Assembly: GCA_023717525.1 (NCBI GenBank)
Contig: JAMQPK010000055.1
Span: 1 to 35,722, forward strand
Reading direction: 5' to 3'
Length of the DNA: 35,722 nt
Source of the DNA: Vicinamibacterales bacterium
GTDB taxonomy: Bacteria > Acidobacteriota > Vicinamibacteria > Vicinamibacterales > JAMQPK01
In this document: piece by piece, positions 8,029 to 15,895 of the stretch
Layout of the letters: every line of letters begins with the position of its first letter
Numbering within the stretch: position 1 is the stretch's first letter
Position numbers and translations under genes: made by a program
Notes under the pieces: model-generated
Databases searched by the model: none
Told to the model about the DNA's origin: nothing
Seen by the model: the letters and a program-made list of their open reading frames with translations, nothing else

Positions 8029-8840
8029 CGTGGTTTTCGTCCGATGATGTCGAGCAGCGCCGGCCCTATCAACAATGATGTCTTCTGACGCGAGGCGGCC
8101 AGCCACTGCCTCCGTAATCTCGCCGCATCGAGCTTCGTGAACGGCGCAAAGTCCGTATACCGGTCGAGGACGCCGAGAAAATAGGTCGACAGCCAGGTCC
8201 ATACGGCAGAGCCTGGCCGGCCGCTCTTCACGGTGAGCCCAATGTCTTCCACCGTCAACCCTGCGCGCCGATACATCTCGGGCAAGTACCCGCCGATGCT
8301 CGCGTGTCCGCCTTGGGATGCGAAGAACGCGAGATCGGCGAGCACGAGTCTCGTCCACTCTTCCGGCCGCGGCACCATCGCGAGCGTTTCGCGGTGGTAG
8401 TCCTGGATGGCGAGGACGCCTCCCGGCTTCAATGCACGAGCCAGCTTCTTCACGTGTGTTTCGGGGTTCGGGAGAAAGAGGAACACCCAGCGGATGAAGA
8501 TCAAATCGTACGTGGCACGCGGCAGCGGCGCATCGATCAAGTCCGCTTGCCACACGTGATCCGGCCCGAAGCCGTCGCGCCGGCACAAGCGCGCCAGACG
8601 CCCCGCAAACACGGGCGATCGCTCGACGACATCGACTGGCCCTTTCACCCGCTTCCGTAATTCGAGGTGCAGCGACCCCTGGCCGGGACCAATCTCGAGC
8701 ACCTTCCACCCGCGCCGTACGCCGATACGATCGAACAACGCATGGGACACCGGATCCCAGAGCTTCGCCTGAAACGCGAGGCGCGCGCGCTCGCGAGGCG
8801 TGTCGCCGAGAAGATAGGTGTAGCGACCAGAGCGTTTCAC
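8025..8840 (-). CDS. Class I SAM-dependent methyltransferase
   Basis: The protein has 271 residues. The SAM-binding motif I is VLEIGPGQGS at residues 47-56. An acidic strand (VDVVERSP) and the motif YDLIFIRWVFLFLPNP follow, then the LKPGGVLAIQDYH block typical of Rossmann-fold methyltransferases. The substrate is not identifiable; the nearest families act on small molecules or quinone-like compounds. The start is GTG, seven bases after the MFS stop, with GGAGG in the end of the MFS gene as likely ribosome binding site. The stop overlaps the start of the HAD remnant, so the MFS, methyltransferase and HAD genes formed one transcript. Confidence 0.87.
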   Translation of the reverse strand: MKRSGRYTYLLGDTPRERARLAFQAKLWDPVSHALFDRIGVRRGWKVLEIGPGQGSLHLELRKRVKGPVDVVERSPVFAGRLARLCRRDGFGPDHVWQADLIDAPLPRATYDLIFIRWVFLFLPNPETHVKKLARALKPGGVLAIQDYHRETLAMVPRPEEWTRLVLADLAFFASQGGHASIGGYLPEMYRRAGLTVEDIGLTVKSGRPGSAVWTWLSTYFLGVLDRYTDFAPFTKLDAARLRRQWLAASRQKTSLLIGPALLDIIGRKPR

Positions 8841-8847
8841 GGCCGGA

Positions 8848-10080
8848 TCATGCCTCCACCGTGGCGACCACGAATCGCGGCTGCGAGCCGAGACGAGCGT
8901 TCAGGAGGTAAAAACATACGGCGGCAATCGCGCACAGCAGCGCTCCCAGATGCCACAGGAGATTCGGGTTGTAATTGTCGAGCACCACACCGGCGGCCGC
9001 CGGGCCAACGGTGGCGGGTATCTTGTTCGACAGATCGAAGATCGCCATGTATCGGCCGCGCATGTCGACGCGGGCGAAACCTGCCGCGAGCGCCTGGCTG
9101 GTCGGCACGACAATCATCTCACCGATGGTGATCACCACGATGGCCGAGACCAGCAGCACGTAGGCCGACACGAACGCAAACATCGCAAAGCCGGCCATGT
9201 AGAAGAGCGTGCCCAGCGCCATCATCACGAACGGCGGCCGCGCCTTGATCACCTGCATCACCCAAATCTGGAACAGGATGACGGTGATGGCGCTCGACGT
9301 CAGGAGAAATCCATAGGCCTGTGGCTGGATGCCGTGTACATCGCGGAGGTACACGGCGAGGGAGTTGTACATCTGAATGTACACCACGCCCATCAGTATG
9401 CAGGCAACGATGAACGCGACGAATGCGCGGTCTCGCAGCACGAGGTTGTAGTTCCGGAACGTCTCTCCCAGGCTTTCGTGCCGATGCTCCGGATGCGGCT
9501 CCGGCCTGGTCTCCGGCATCAGCACGTAGAAGAGCGCCGCGACCACACAACTCATCGAGGCGTCGACGACGAAGAGTGCGAAGAACGATTTTCTCGCGAC
9601 GAATCCTCCGACCGTCGGACCGACGAGCCAGGCCATATTGCTGACGACCCTGAGTATGCCGAAGCCTTCCTGCCTCTGCTCGGTCCCGAGAATGTCGGCG
9701 ATCATCGCCGCGTGCGCGGGACCGCCGACATCGCTCAGCAATCCCACGACGACCGCCAGCGGATACAGCCATCTGAAGTCGTTGACCAACCCGAGCGCCA
9801 GCGAACTGAGGGCGCTGAATACGAGACCGAACAGGATCAGCTTGCGGCGCCCCAGGCGGTCGGTCAGGCCGCCGCCGATCATCGATCCCACGATGCCGGA
9901 AAACGAAAGAATCCCCAGCAGAACGCCCGCGTCGGTCATCCCGACGCGGAATTTCCCGGTGATGTAGAGCGCGAAAAACGGGAAGACGAGCGTCCCACCC
10001 ACTTTGTCGATGAAATGCACGCAGACGACGACCCAGAACCTGCGTGGGAAGCGGTGGTAAAGCTTCGCGAGCCCAGTCAC
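8848..10080 (-). CDS. MFS transporter
   Basis: The protein has 410 residues and about twelve hydrophobic helices. The MFS motif A is visible after the second helix as GGGLTDRLGRRKLI. The cytoplasmic N-terminus is short and basic (YHRFPRRF), and a charged central loop (RPEPHPEHRHES) separates the two six-helix halves. The family covers drug and metabolite efflux as well as uptake, so the substrate cannot be assigned. GTG start at 10080 with GGAGGAGA upstream. A terminator-like hairpin ends about 20 bases before the ribosome binding site, so the gene is either started by a promoter inside the hairpin region or controlled by read-through. It heads an operon with the methyltransferase and the HAD remnant. 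Confidence 0.9.
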   Translation of the reverse strand: MTGLAKLYHRFPRRFWVVVCVHFIDKVGGTLVFPFFALYITGKFRVGMTDAGVLLGILSFSGIVGSMIGGGLTDRLGRRKLILFGLVFSALSSLALGLVNDFRWLYPLAVVVGLLSDVGGPAHAAMIADILGTEQRQEGFGILRVVSNMAWLVGPTVGGFVARKSFFALFVVDASMSCVVAALFYVLMPETRPEPHPEHRHESLGETFRNYNLVLRDRAFVAFIVACILMGVVYIQMYNSLAVYLRDVHGIQPQAYGFLLTSSAITVILFQIWVMQVIKARPPFVMMALGTLFYMAGFAMFAFVSAYVLLVSAIVVITIGEMIVVPTSQALAAGFARVDMRGRYMAIFDLSNKIPATVGPAAAGVVLDNYNPNLLWHLGALLCAIAAVCFYLLNARLGSQPRFVVATVEA

Positions 10081-10103
10081 GTGCGCACTCTCCTCCAGAA
10101 AAG

Positions 10104-10140
10104 CAAAAAGGCCATCACCGCGTTCGCAGGTGATGGCCTT
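10104..10140 (-). terminator. Rho-independent terminator or attenuator before the MFS gene
   Basis: A perfect 12-bp stem (10129-10140 with 10108-10119) and nine-base loop is followed on the minus strand by TTTTTGCTTTT. It lies 126 bases after the histidine kinase stop and only about 25 bases before the MFS start. Confidence 0.8.
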
Positions 10141-10265
10141 CGGTAAGTCAGGCTGCTCTTGGTATCTTCTACATCACCCGGTTGTATGCAGGTCGCCCGA
10201 GACGCCTGCGCGATGGGCGCGCGGCATCGTCTGGCCGACAGTGCGGAAGCAGGTGAACGTCTTCA

Positions 10266-11636
10266 TCAGAGTGTCGTAGGAGAACATAGAGCGGCATCGG
10301 ATGTCAAGATGGGGAGAGCAATCACGAACACGGAACCTGTTCCCAACTCGCTTGCGCAGGTGATCTCGCCGCCATGCGCAACAAAGATGGCGCGCGCGAT
10401 CGACAATCCCAGACCAGAGCCACCCAGATCGCGCGAGCGGGCGGGATCGACGCGAAAGAATCGATCGAATACGCGCGGAATCGCCTCCGCTGGAATACCC
10501 ACGCCGCTATCCATGATCTCGATTCTTCCGGTTCCCGTCCCGCTAATCTCGCGCGTGGTCACAGTCACGCTGCCGCCAGGCCGGTTATAGAGAATCGCGT
10601 TGGTGATGACGTTGGTGAGAGCCTCGCGAAGTCGCTCGGGGTCGCCCTTTACCGTCAACGGCACACCCGCAACGGCCACGCGCACCCCGCGTTCCTGCGC
10701 CATCGGCGCCAGCCATTCGGTGACATCGGCGATCACGACGTGGATGTCTACCGGAAGCAGCTCTCGCGCCTCGTCGATCGCTTCAGCCCGGACGAGCGCC
10801 AGCATGTGGTCGACGGCATCCTGCATGCGCCGTGCGGCCCGCCGGCAGACGGCGAGCGCATGCTTGTATTGCTGCGGAGTTCTCTCTCGATTCAGCGCCC
10901 ACTCGGCCTCAGCACGAAGAACCGAAATCGGTGTGCGGAGCTCGTGCGAGACGTCGGCCGTGAATCGCCGCTCCTGGTCCACCGCCATCCGCAGACGGTC
11001 GAATGCGTCGTTCAGCGTCGACGCAACCTGGCCCAGTTCTGTTTCAGTGTGCTCGACGGCAATGCGCGCGTGGAGATCACCTGCCGACATCGCTTCTGCG
11101 GCCTGGCTGATGCGCCTGATGGGCGCGAGCGCGCGTCCGGCAACGAACCAGCCCCCGAAGATCGACGCCACCAACGTGGCGACACCGGCCAGGAGAACAT
11201 TGAGGACAAGGACCCATTGCTCGCGACGAAGATCCGTAATGTCGCGGCCGACGAGCACCGTGGCGCCGGCGCCGGCCTGCAGAGACACCTCGCGGCGTCC
11301 CGGCACGGATCGCCCCTTGTAGCCAACCGTCAGATCCGGAGCAGACTGATCGACAAGCTCGCCGTCGCGCGACCAGATGACGTAGTACGGCCGTACACCC
11401 TCGCGCCGGAAGAAGTACGAAGCCGCCGCTGCTGGAAGCTCGAGATCGAAGCGGCCTCCTTCGACTGGTCGCAGGGCGGTGGCAACCTCGCGCGCATATC
11501 CCTCGAGCTCGGCATCGACGCCTGCCGTTCTCGAGCGCCAGGATTGATAGACGACGGCGCCCCCGTAGAGCACGACGACCACCGTGAGTACGAGCGCGTA
11601 CCACAAGACGAGCCGGACACGCAGCGACTCACGCAT
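10266..11636 (-). CDS. Sensor histidine kinase (HAMP, HisKA, HATPase)
   Basis: The protein has 456 residues. TM1 spans about 8-30, a periplasmic sensor region about 31-140, and TM2 about 141-168; HAMP follows (ALAPIRRISQAAEAMSAGDL). The HisKA phosphoacceptor is H231 in VSHELRTPIS. The ATPase domain shows the N box (TNVITNAILYN), G1 (DSGVGIP), the F box (FDRFFRVD) and G2 (GSGLGLSIARAIF). This is the heavy-metal/OmpR-partner class of kinase. The periplasmic part contains a short beta-rich segment but no ligand class can be named. Its ATG overlaps the end of the response regulator gene by eight bases, implying translational coupling. The gene is followed by 125 bases in which only a weak 37-codon frame was seen, then the terminator at 10104-10140. 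Confidence 0.93.
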   Translation of the reverse strand: MRESLRVRLVLWYALVLTVVVVLYGGAVVYQSWRSRTAGVDAELEGYAREVATALRPVEGGRFDLELPAAAASYFFRREGVRPYYVIWSRDGELVDQSAPDLTVGYKGRSVPGRREVSLQAGAGATVLVGRDITDLRREQWVLVLNVLLAGVATLVASIFGGWFVAGRALAPIRRISQAAEAMSAGDLHARIAVEHTETELGQVASTLNDAFDRLRMAVDQERRFTADVSHELRTPISVLRAEAEWALNRERTPQQYKHALAVCRRAARRMQDAVDHMLALVRAEAIDEARELLPVDIHVVIADVTEWLAPMAQERGVRVAVAGVPLTVKGDPERLREALTNVITNAILYNRPGGSVTVTTREISGTGTGRIEIMDSGVGIPAEAIPRVFDRFFRVDPARSRDLGGSGLGLSIARAIFVAHGGEITCASELGTGSVFVIALPILTSDAALCSPTTL

Positions 11637-12285
11637 TGACGATGTACCCCTGGCCCCGACGAGTCTGGATCACCTCAGAGCCGAGCTTCCGGCGCAGGGA
11701 CGCCACATGCACATCGACGACGTTGGAAAAGACGTCGCTCGACTCGCTGTAAATGTGCTCGCAGATGGCCGACCGTGTGACGAGCGTCCCGCGGTGGCGC
11801 ACCAACAGCTCGAGAATCGCGTATTCGCGCGCGGTCAGATCGACAGCCGCATTCTCACGGTAGACGATACGAGCAGCGCGATCGATCGTGATGCCGCCGA
11901 CGACCAGGAAGGGTGACGGATTTCCCGCCGAGCGGCGCACGAGCGCTCGAAGACGCGCAACGAGCTCCGAAATGGCGAAGGGTTTCGGCAGGTAGTCATC
12001 GGCGCCGAGATCGAGAGCCTTGACACGATCCTCGACAGCATCGAGCGCCGTCAGAATCAGTACGGGCGTCCGCGCCCCGGACCGCCGGAGATCCTGCAGA
12101 AGCGTCCAGCCGCTGCGCTTCGGCACCATCAGGTCGAGCACGACGGCATCGTAACCAACCTCTGCGAGCATGAACTGCGCTTCCTCGCCGTCGCCCGCAA
12201 TATCGACGGCAAAATGCGCTTCGTCGAGCGCCCGGCCGAGCGTGCTGGCCAGATCCGCCTCGTCCTCAATCACCAGCACTCGCAT
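11629..12285 (-). CDS. OmpR/PhoB-family response regulator
   Basis: The protein has 218 residues. The receiver domain (1-120) has the acidic pocket E7-D8-E9, the phosphoacceptor D51 in VVLDLMVP, the conserved T in ILTALDA and K in LPKPF. The C-terminal winged helix (about 125-218) has LTAREYAILELLVRHRGTLVTR and VHVASLRRKLG, typical of OmpR/PhoB. ATG start with GGAGGT ten bases upstream, inside the end of the preceding gene. It acts with the kinase encoded immediately downstream. A hexamer-N5-hexamer repeat in the divergent intergenic region (12968-12984) is a candidate binding site, so control of its own operon and of the outer-membrane protein gene is likely. Confidence 0.95.
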   Translation of the reverse strand: MRVLVIEDEADLASTLGRALDEAHFAVDIAGDGEEAQFMLAEVGYDAVVLDLMVPKRSGWTLLQDLRRSGARTPVLILTALDAVEDRVKALDLGADDYLPKPFAISELVARLRALVRRSAGNPSPFLVVGGITIDRAARIVYRENAAVDLTAREYAILELLVRHRGTLVTRSAICEHIYSESSDVFSNVVDVHVASLRRKLGSEVIQTRRGQGYIVNA

Positions 12286-12288
12286 GAA

Positions 12289-12948
12289 CTAGTCGACCTC
12301 CACCCTGAAATCGTCGAACATCACGGAAGTGTCGCCGGACGCCCAGATTCCCACACTCGCGTCGCTGCGAGGCAGGCGATCGCGCTCACTGAAAACGCGG
12401 ATGCCGCCTAGGTAGACGCGAATCTCCCCTCCCTCCTGTCGAACCTTGAGGGAGTGCCACGCCTCGGGATCGAGTTCCAGATCGTCTTCGCGCTCCACGC
12501 GGATGCGATTGCCGCTGCTGACCCGGTACATCGCTAGCTCCTGCCTGGCAAGATCGAGCTGGACCACGTAGTAGTTCAAAGGATCCTGGTACTTCCACAC
12601 CAAGCCGGCAGAGCGCCCGCCTCCAGTCGCTTTCAGGCGAACCGAGAGCTCGACGTCCTGATATCGGGTGCCGGAGTAGATCGCTACGGCAAAACCGTCC
12701 GGCGGCGACGGCCTGCCGCTATGCACGAGCACTCGCCCGTCGCCTTCCCGCTGCACGTTCCAGCCGTCAACCGCCGCGTCGCGACCGGCGGCCATCACAA
12801 AGCCGGGCGGGGGCGCACCGACCTTGTCGGCGTCGAACGTTCGCACGACGACGCCAGGGGGTGCGACGGACTGGGCGAACAGCGAGACAGCAAGAAGCCA
12901 CATGAGAGAGAACAGAGGAATTGTAATCCCGCTGAATGAAGCCGACAT
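12289..12948 (-). CDS. Exported lectin-like (DUF1080/concanavalin-type) domain protein
   Basis: The protein has 219 residues. A signal peptide ends near residue 27 (LLAVSLFAQSVAPP). The rest is a beta-jellyroll of the DUF1080/LamG-like kind: GWNVQREGDGRVLVHSG, YQDVELSVRLKATGGGRSAG, WHSLKVRQEGGEIRVYLGG and a closing VGIWASGDTSVMFDDFRVE. Such domains bind or cleave carbohydrates; whether this copy is catalytic is unknown. ATG start with GGAGG about seven bases upstream. It is the first gene of the operon that encodes the two-component system, three bases from the response regulator start. A role in presenting a sugar signal to the kinase, or as an output gene, is an inference from position. Confidence 0.78.
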   Translation of the reverse strand: MSASFSGITIPLFSLMWLLAVSLFAQSVAPPGVVVRTFDADKVGAPPPGFVMAAGRDAAVDGWNVQREGDGRVLVHSGRPSPPDGFAVAIYSGTRYQDVELSVRLKATGGGRSAGLVWKYQDPLNYYVVQLDLARQELAMYRVSSGNRIRVEREDDLELDPEAWHSLKVRQEGGEIRVYLGGIRVFSERDRLPRSDASVGIWASGDTSVMFDDFRVEVD

Positions 12949-12967
12949 GAAGGAGCCTCCATTGGTC

Positions 12968-12984
12968 CTTCACGAGACCTTCAT
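12968..12984 (+). promoter_or_regulatory. Candidate OmpR/PhoB-type operator (hexamer-N5-hexamer)
   Basis: CTTCAC at 12968-12973 and CTTCAT at 12979-12984 are separated by GAGAC, giving the 11-bp period used by OmpR-family dimers. The site lies in the 77-base gap between the divergent two-component operon and the outer-membrane protein gene. A TATGAATAA -10-like stretch follows at 12995. Confidence 0.4.
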
Positions 12985-13025
12985 CGTCTTCCCGGTATGA
13001 ATAACGCACCCGAGGAGGCGTATCG

Positions 13026-14282
13026 ATGGTGTTTCGCGTGGCCCTTTCCTGCTTGCTTGCGTGTGTTGTCCCGTCCAGTCTAGCCGCTCAGCCGCAGGGC
13101 GCCGGGGCATCCGGCGGCAAACTCAAGATCTATCTGGACTGCGACGACTGCTTCGGCAACTTCATCCGCGAGGAAGTCAATATCGTCGAGTACGTCCGCG
13201 ATCCTGCCGAAGCCGACGTCCACATCATCGTCACGAGCTCGGAGACAGGCAGCGGCGGGCGCGAGCGCAGCGTGGCGCTTCTGGGATCTGCACGCTTCAA
13301 GGGCATGGATTTCAAGATGCGTGCGCTCTCGGAAAGCGCCGACTCGGAAGACACGCAACGCCAGCGTCTGGCGACGGCCATCAAGATCGGCTTGCTGAAC
13401 TACATCTCGAGCGACGGTATCAAGGGAGGACTCACGGTGGAGGTCGAGCAGACGGCGCAGTTCGGTCAGAGCGGACCGGCCAACGATCGATGGGACCACT
13501 GGGTGGGGAGCATTCAGGGGTCGGTGGCCATGTCGGGAGAAGAAAGCGGCCGCCAGCTGAACTTGAGCGGACAGGTCGGCGCCGATCGGATTACCGATGA
13601 CTGGAAGATCACGATGGGCGTCGAGATCGAGCACCGGCGCGAGGATTTCGATCTGGACGAAGAGCAGCCGCTGCGGGCCATCCGGGACGAGCGCGATTTC
13701 GATACGCTGGTCGCCTGGAGCGCCAACGATCACTGGTCGATCGGTGGCCGCATGAGCGTCGATTCCTCGTCGTTCGACAACATCGCGCTGCGCACATTCG
13801 GCGGCCCGGCCATCGAATACAACGTCTATCCGTATTCGCAATATACGCGGCGCCAGCTTCGCCTCGGCTACACGGCCGGGCCATATCGCGCGAGTTACAA
13901 GGAAGAAACGCTCATGTTCAAGCTGTCAGACACGCTCGTGCAACAGGAAGCATCCGCGACGCTGGATCAGCGTGAACCATGGGGATCGATTCAGGCCCAG
14001 CTGGAATACTCGACATTCCTGCCGGAGCCCTCTCGCTATCGTCTGCAGCTCGAAGGCGACGTGAACATCAGGCTGGCACGCGGCCTGTCGCTGACCATCG
14101 AAGGATCGACGAGCCGGATTCGCGATCAGATCTCCATCCCGCGGCGGGATGCAACATCCGAGGAAGTGCTACTCCGCCTTCGACGGCTGCAGAGCGGCTA
14201 CGAGTACGACTTCGAGCTCGGACTCACCTACACGTTCGGATCGATCTTCAACACGATCGTCAATCCGCGCTTCGGGCGATAA
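13026..14282 (+). CDS. Outer-membrane beta-barrel protein with N-terminal CxxC domain, uncharacterised
   Basis: The protein has 418 residues. The signal peptide ends around residue 21 (PSSLAAQPQ). Residues 32-135 form a soluble alpha/beta domain with C39-D-D-C42, then IREEVNIVEYVRDPAEADVH, and a Gly-rich turn before a strand-rich stretch. From about residue 140 the protein is a series of amphipathic antiparallel strands (for example WSIGGRMSVDSS, RRQLRLGYTAGPYRASY) ending in YEYDFELGLTYTFGSIFN, as in outer-membrane barrels. I do not recognise a named family with a known function. ATG start with GAGGAGG eight bases upstream. It is divergent from a two-component operon, which probably controls it. 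The two cysteines may form a disulfide or bind a metal in the periplasm. Confidence 0.8.
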   Translation: MVFRVALSCLLACVVPSSLAAQPQGAGASGGKLKIYLDCDDCFGNFIREEVNIVEYVRDPAEADVHIIVTSSETGSGGRERSVALLGSARFKGMDFKMRALSESADSEDTQRQRLATAIKIGLLNYISSDGIKGGLTVEVEQTAQFGQSGPANDRWDHWVGSIQGSVAMSGEESGRQLNLSGQVGADRITDDWKITMGVEIEHRREDFDLDEEQPLRAIRDERDFDTLVAWSANDHWSIGGRMSVDSSSFDNIALRTFGGPAIEYNVYPYSQYTRRQLRLGYTAGPYRASYKEETLMFKLSDTLVQQEASATLDQREPWGSIQAQLEYSTFLPEPSRYRLQLEGDVNIRLARGLSLTIEGSTSRIRDQISIPRRDATSEEVLLRLRRLQSGYEYDFELGLTYTFGSIFNTIVNPRFGR

Positions 14283-14324
14283 GATCGTCCATCGTCGATC
14301 GTCCATCGTCGATCGTCCATCGTC
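14283..14324. repeat. Heptanucleotide tandem array ((G/C)ATCGTC, 6 copies)
   Basis: Six perfect units alternate GATCGTC and CATCGTC from the base after the outer-membrane protein stop codon. The array is therefore also a 14-bp repeat present three times. It lies in the gap between two convergent genes. Confidence 0.93.
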
Positions 14325-14333
14325 AGTGCACGG

Positions 14334-14368
14334 CAGACGGAAAACGGTAAACGGTAAACGGTTGCCGG
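14334..14368. repeat. Second heptanucleotide array (TAAACGG type) with a hairpin
   Basis: Degenerate heptamers in phase (CAGACGG, AAAACGG, TAAACGG, TAAACGG, TTGCCGG) fill the rest of the convergent gap. GGTAAACGG at 14353-14361 can pair with CCGGTTACC at 14365-14373 with one mismatch. It has no T run, so it is at best a weak terminator. Confidence 0.75.
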
Positions 14369-15892
14369 TTACCGCCGGCTCGAGCCGCCGAGGAGTCCAC
14401 CCAGCACGCCGCGCAAGAACTGCCTTCCAGCGCCGCTGGCCACCGTCCGAGCAGCCTGTTTTGCCATCGTCTCGATCACGCCCTGGCGCCGTTTGGTGCC
14501 CCAGATAAAATCGTTCACCGCGCTGCTGGGAGCTTCCGCCGGCTTCGAAGGCGCGGGGATGTCGCGCGAAATCGGTGGCGCTGACTGCGACGCCGAAGCG
14601 GGCGGCTGAGCGGCTGCCGGCGACTTGCGCTGGACCAGAATTTCGTATGCCGACTCGCGGTTGACGGCCGTGTCGTACTTCGAGCCGACGGGGCTGCGCG
14701 ATCGAACAGCCGTCCGCTCGTCGGCGGTGATCGATCCTATTCTGCTGCGCGGCGGGGCCATCAACGTCCGCTCGACCGGCATCGGCACACCCTTTTCCTG
14801 CAGAGTGGAGACCAGCGCCTCCCCTACAGCAAGGGTCGAGATGACCTTCGCCACATCGATTTTGGGATTCGGCACGAATGTCTCGGCCGCCGTCCGTACG
14901 GCTTTCTGATCGCGCGGCGTGTAAGCCCGCAGCGCGTGTTGAACGCGGTTGCTGAGCTGGCCGAGTATGTCGTCTGGCACGTCGTCTGGAAACTGCGAGC
15001 AGAAATAGACGCCTACACCTTTGGAGCGGATGATCCGCACCACCTGCTCGACTTTCTCGCGCAGCGACACCGGCGCATCGCCGAACAGCAGGTGGGCCTC
15101 GTCGAAGAAGAACACGAGCTTCGGCCTGTCGAGATCACCAACTTCAGGAAGGCTTTCGAACAACTCGGACAGCAACCAGAGGAGAAAGCTCGAAAACAGG
15201 CGCGGCTTCAGGATGAGCTTGTCGGCCGCCAGAATATTGATGATGCCGCGACCGCTCAAATCGGTTCGCATCAAATCGGCCAGGTCGAGCGCGGGTTCGC
15301 CGAACAGCCCACCTCCACCCTCGCGCTCGAGCGATAGCAGACTGCGCTGAATCGCGGCGATGGAAGTCGTGCTGACAAGCCCGTACTTCCCCGAGATGTC
15401 CTTGCGATTGTCGGCGACGAAGGTGAGCAGCGCCCGTAGGTCGTCGAGATCGAGCAGCAGCAAGCCCTGGTCGTCCGCGAGCTTGAACGCCACCTCGAGC
15501 GTGCCGACCTGCACGTCGTTCAGCTCGAGGATGCGGCCGATGAGGTTCGGCCCCATCTCGCTGACCGTCGTGCGAACGGGATGTCCAGCCTTGCCGTAGA
15601 GATCCCAGAAGATGACGGGGTTGGCGTCGGGAGCGTATCCCTGAAGACCAATCTGCGCGACGCGCTGCTGGATCCGTTGGTCGCCGGTTCCCGTCATCGC
15701 GAGGCCCGCGACGTCCCCCTTCACATCGGCCATGAATACGGGGACGCCCTCGCGCGAAAACCCCTCCGCAAGCGTCATCAACGAAACGGTTTTTCCCGTG
15801 CCGGTTGCGCCGGCCACGAGGCCGTGGCGATTTCCGTACTTCGTCAGCAGGTAGACGGGCTGATCGCCCTTACCGAGAAATATCTGATTCAC
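14369..15892 (-). CDS. HerA-like DUF853 ATPase
   Basis: The protein has 507 residues. The Walker A motif GATGTGKT lies at residues 28-35 and Walker B at LVFFFDEAHLLF (D264-E265). The opening YLLTKYGNRHGLVAGATG and the block FCSQFPDDVPDDILGQLSNR are characteristic of the DUF853/HerA_C family (YjgR-like). The C-terminal 100 residues are Pro/Ala-rich and end in a Gly/Arg tail. Family members resemble HerA/FtsK hexameric translocases, but the cellular role of DUF853 proteins is not settled. GTG start three bases after the stop of the TIM-barrel gene, so it is the last gene of a sugar-type operon by spacing, although a functional link is not obvious. It is convergent with the outer-membrane protein gene. 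Confidence 0.92.
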   Translation of the reverse strand: MNQIFLGKGDQPVYLLTKYGNRHGLVAGATGTGKTVSLMTLAEGFSREGVPVFMADVKGDVAGLAMTGTGDQRIQQRVAQIGLQGYAPDANPVIFWDLYGKAGHPVRTTVSEMGPNLIGRILELNDVQVGTLEVAFKLADDQGLLLLDLDDLRALLTFVADNRKDISGKYGLVSTTSIAAIQRSLLSLEREGGGGLFGEPALDLADLMRTDLSGRGIINILAADKLILKPRLFSSFLLWLLSELFESLPEVGDLDRPKLVFFFDEAHLLFGDAPVSLREKVEQVVRIIRSKGVGVYFCSQFPDDVPDDILGQLSNRVQHALRAYTPRDQKAVRTAAETFVPNPKIDVAKVISTLAVGEALVSTLQEKGVPMPVERTLMAPPRSRIGSITADERTAVRSRSPVGSKYDTAVNRESAYEILVQRKSPAAAQPPASASQSAPPISRDIPAPSKPAEAPSSAVNDFIWGTKRRQGVIETMAKQAARTVASGAGRQFLRGVLGGLLGGSSRR

Positions 15893-15895
15893 GTC

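Noticed and set aside
8950-10146. 398-codon plus-strand frame over the MFS gene
   Set aside because: The product is His/Arg/Glu-rich and has no hydrophobic helices; the minus strand encodes a normal twelve-helix transporter.
10159-10590. Small frames in and beside the gap after the histidine kinase, including a minus-strand frame of 37 codons
   Set aside because: No ribosome binding site, no domain and overlap with the kinase end; the gap more likely holds a 3' untranslated region ending in the terminator at 10104-10140.
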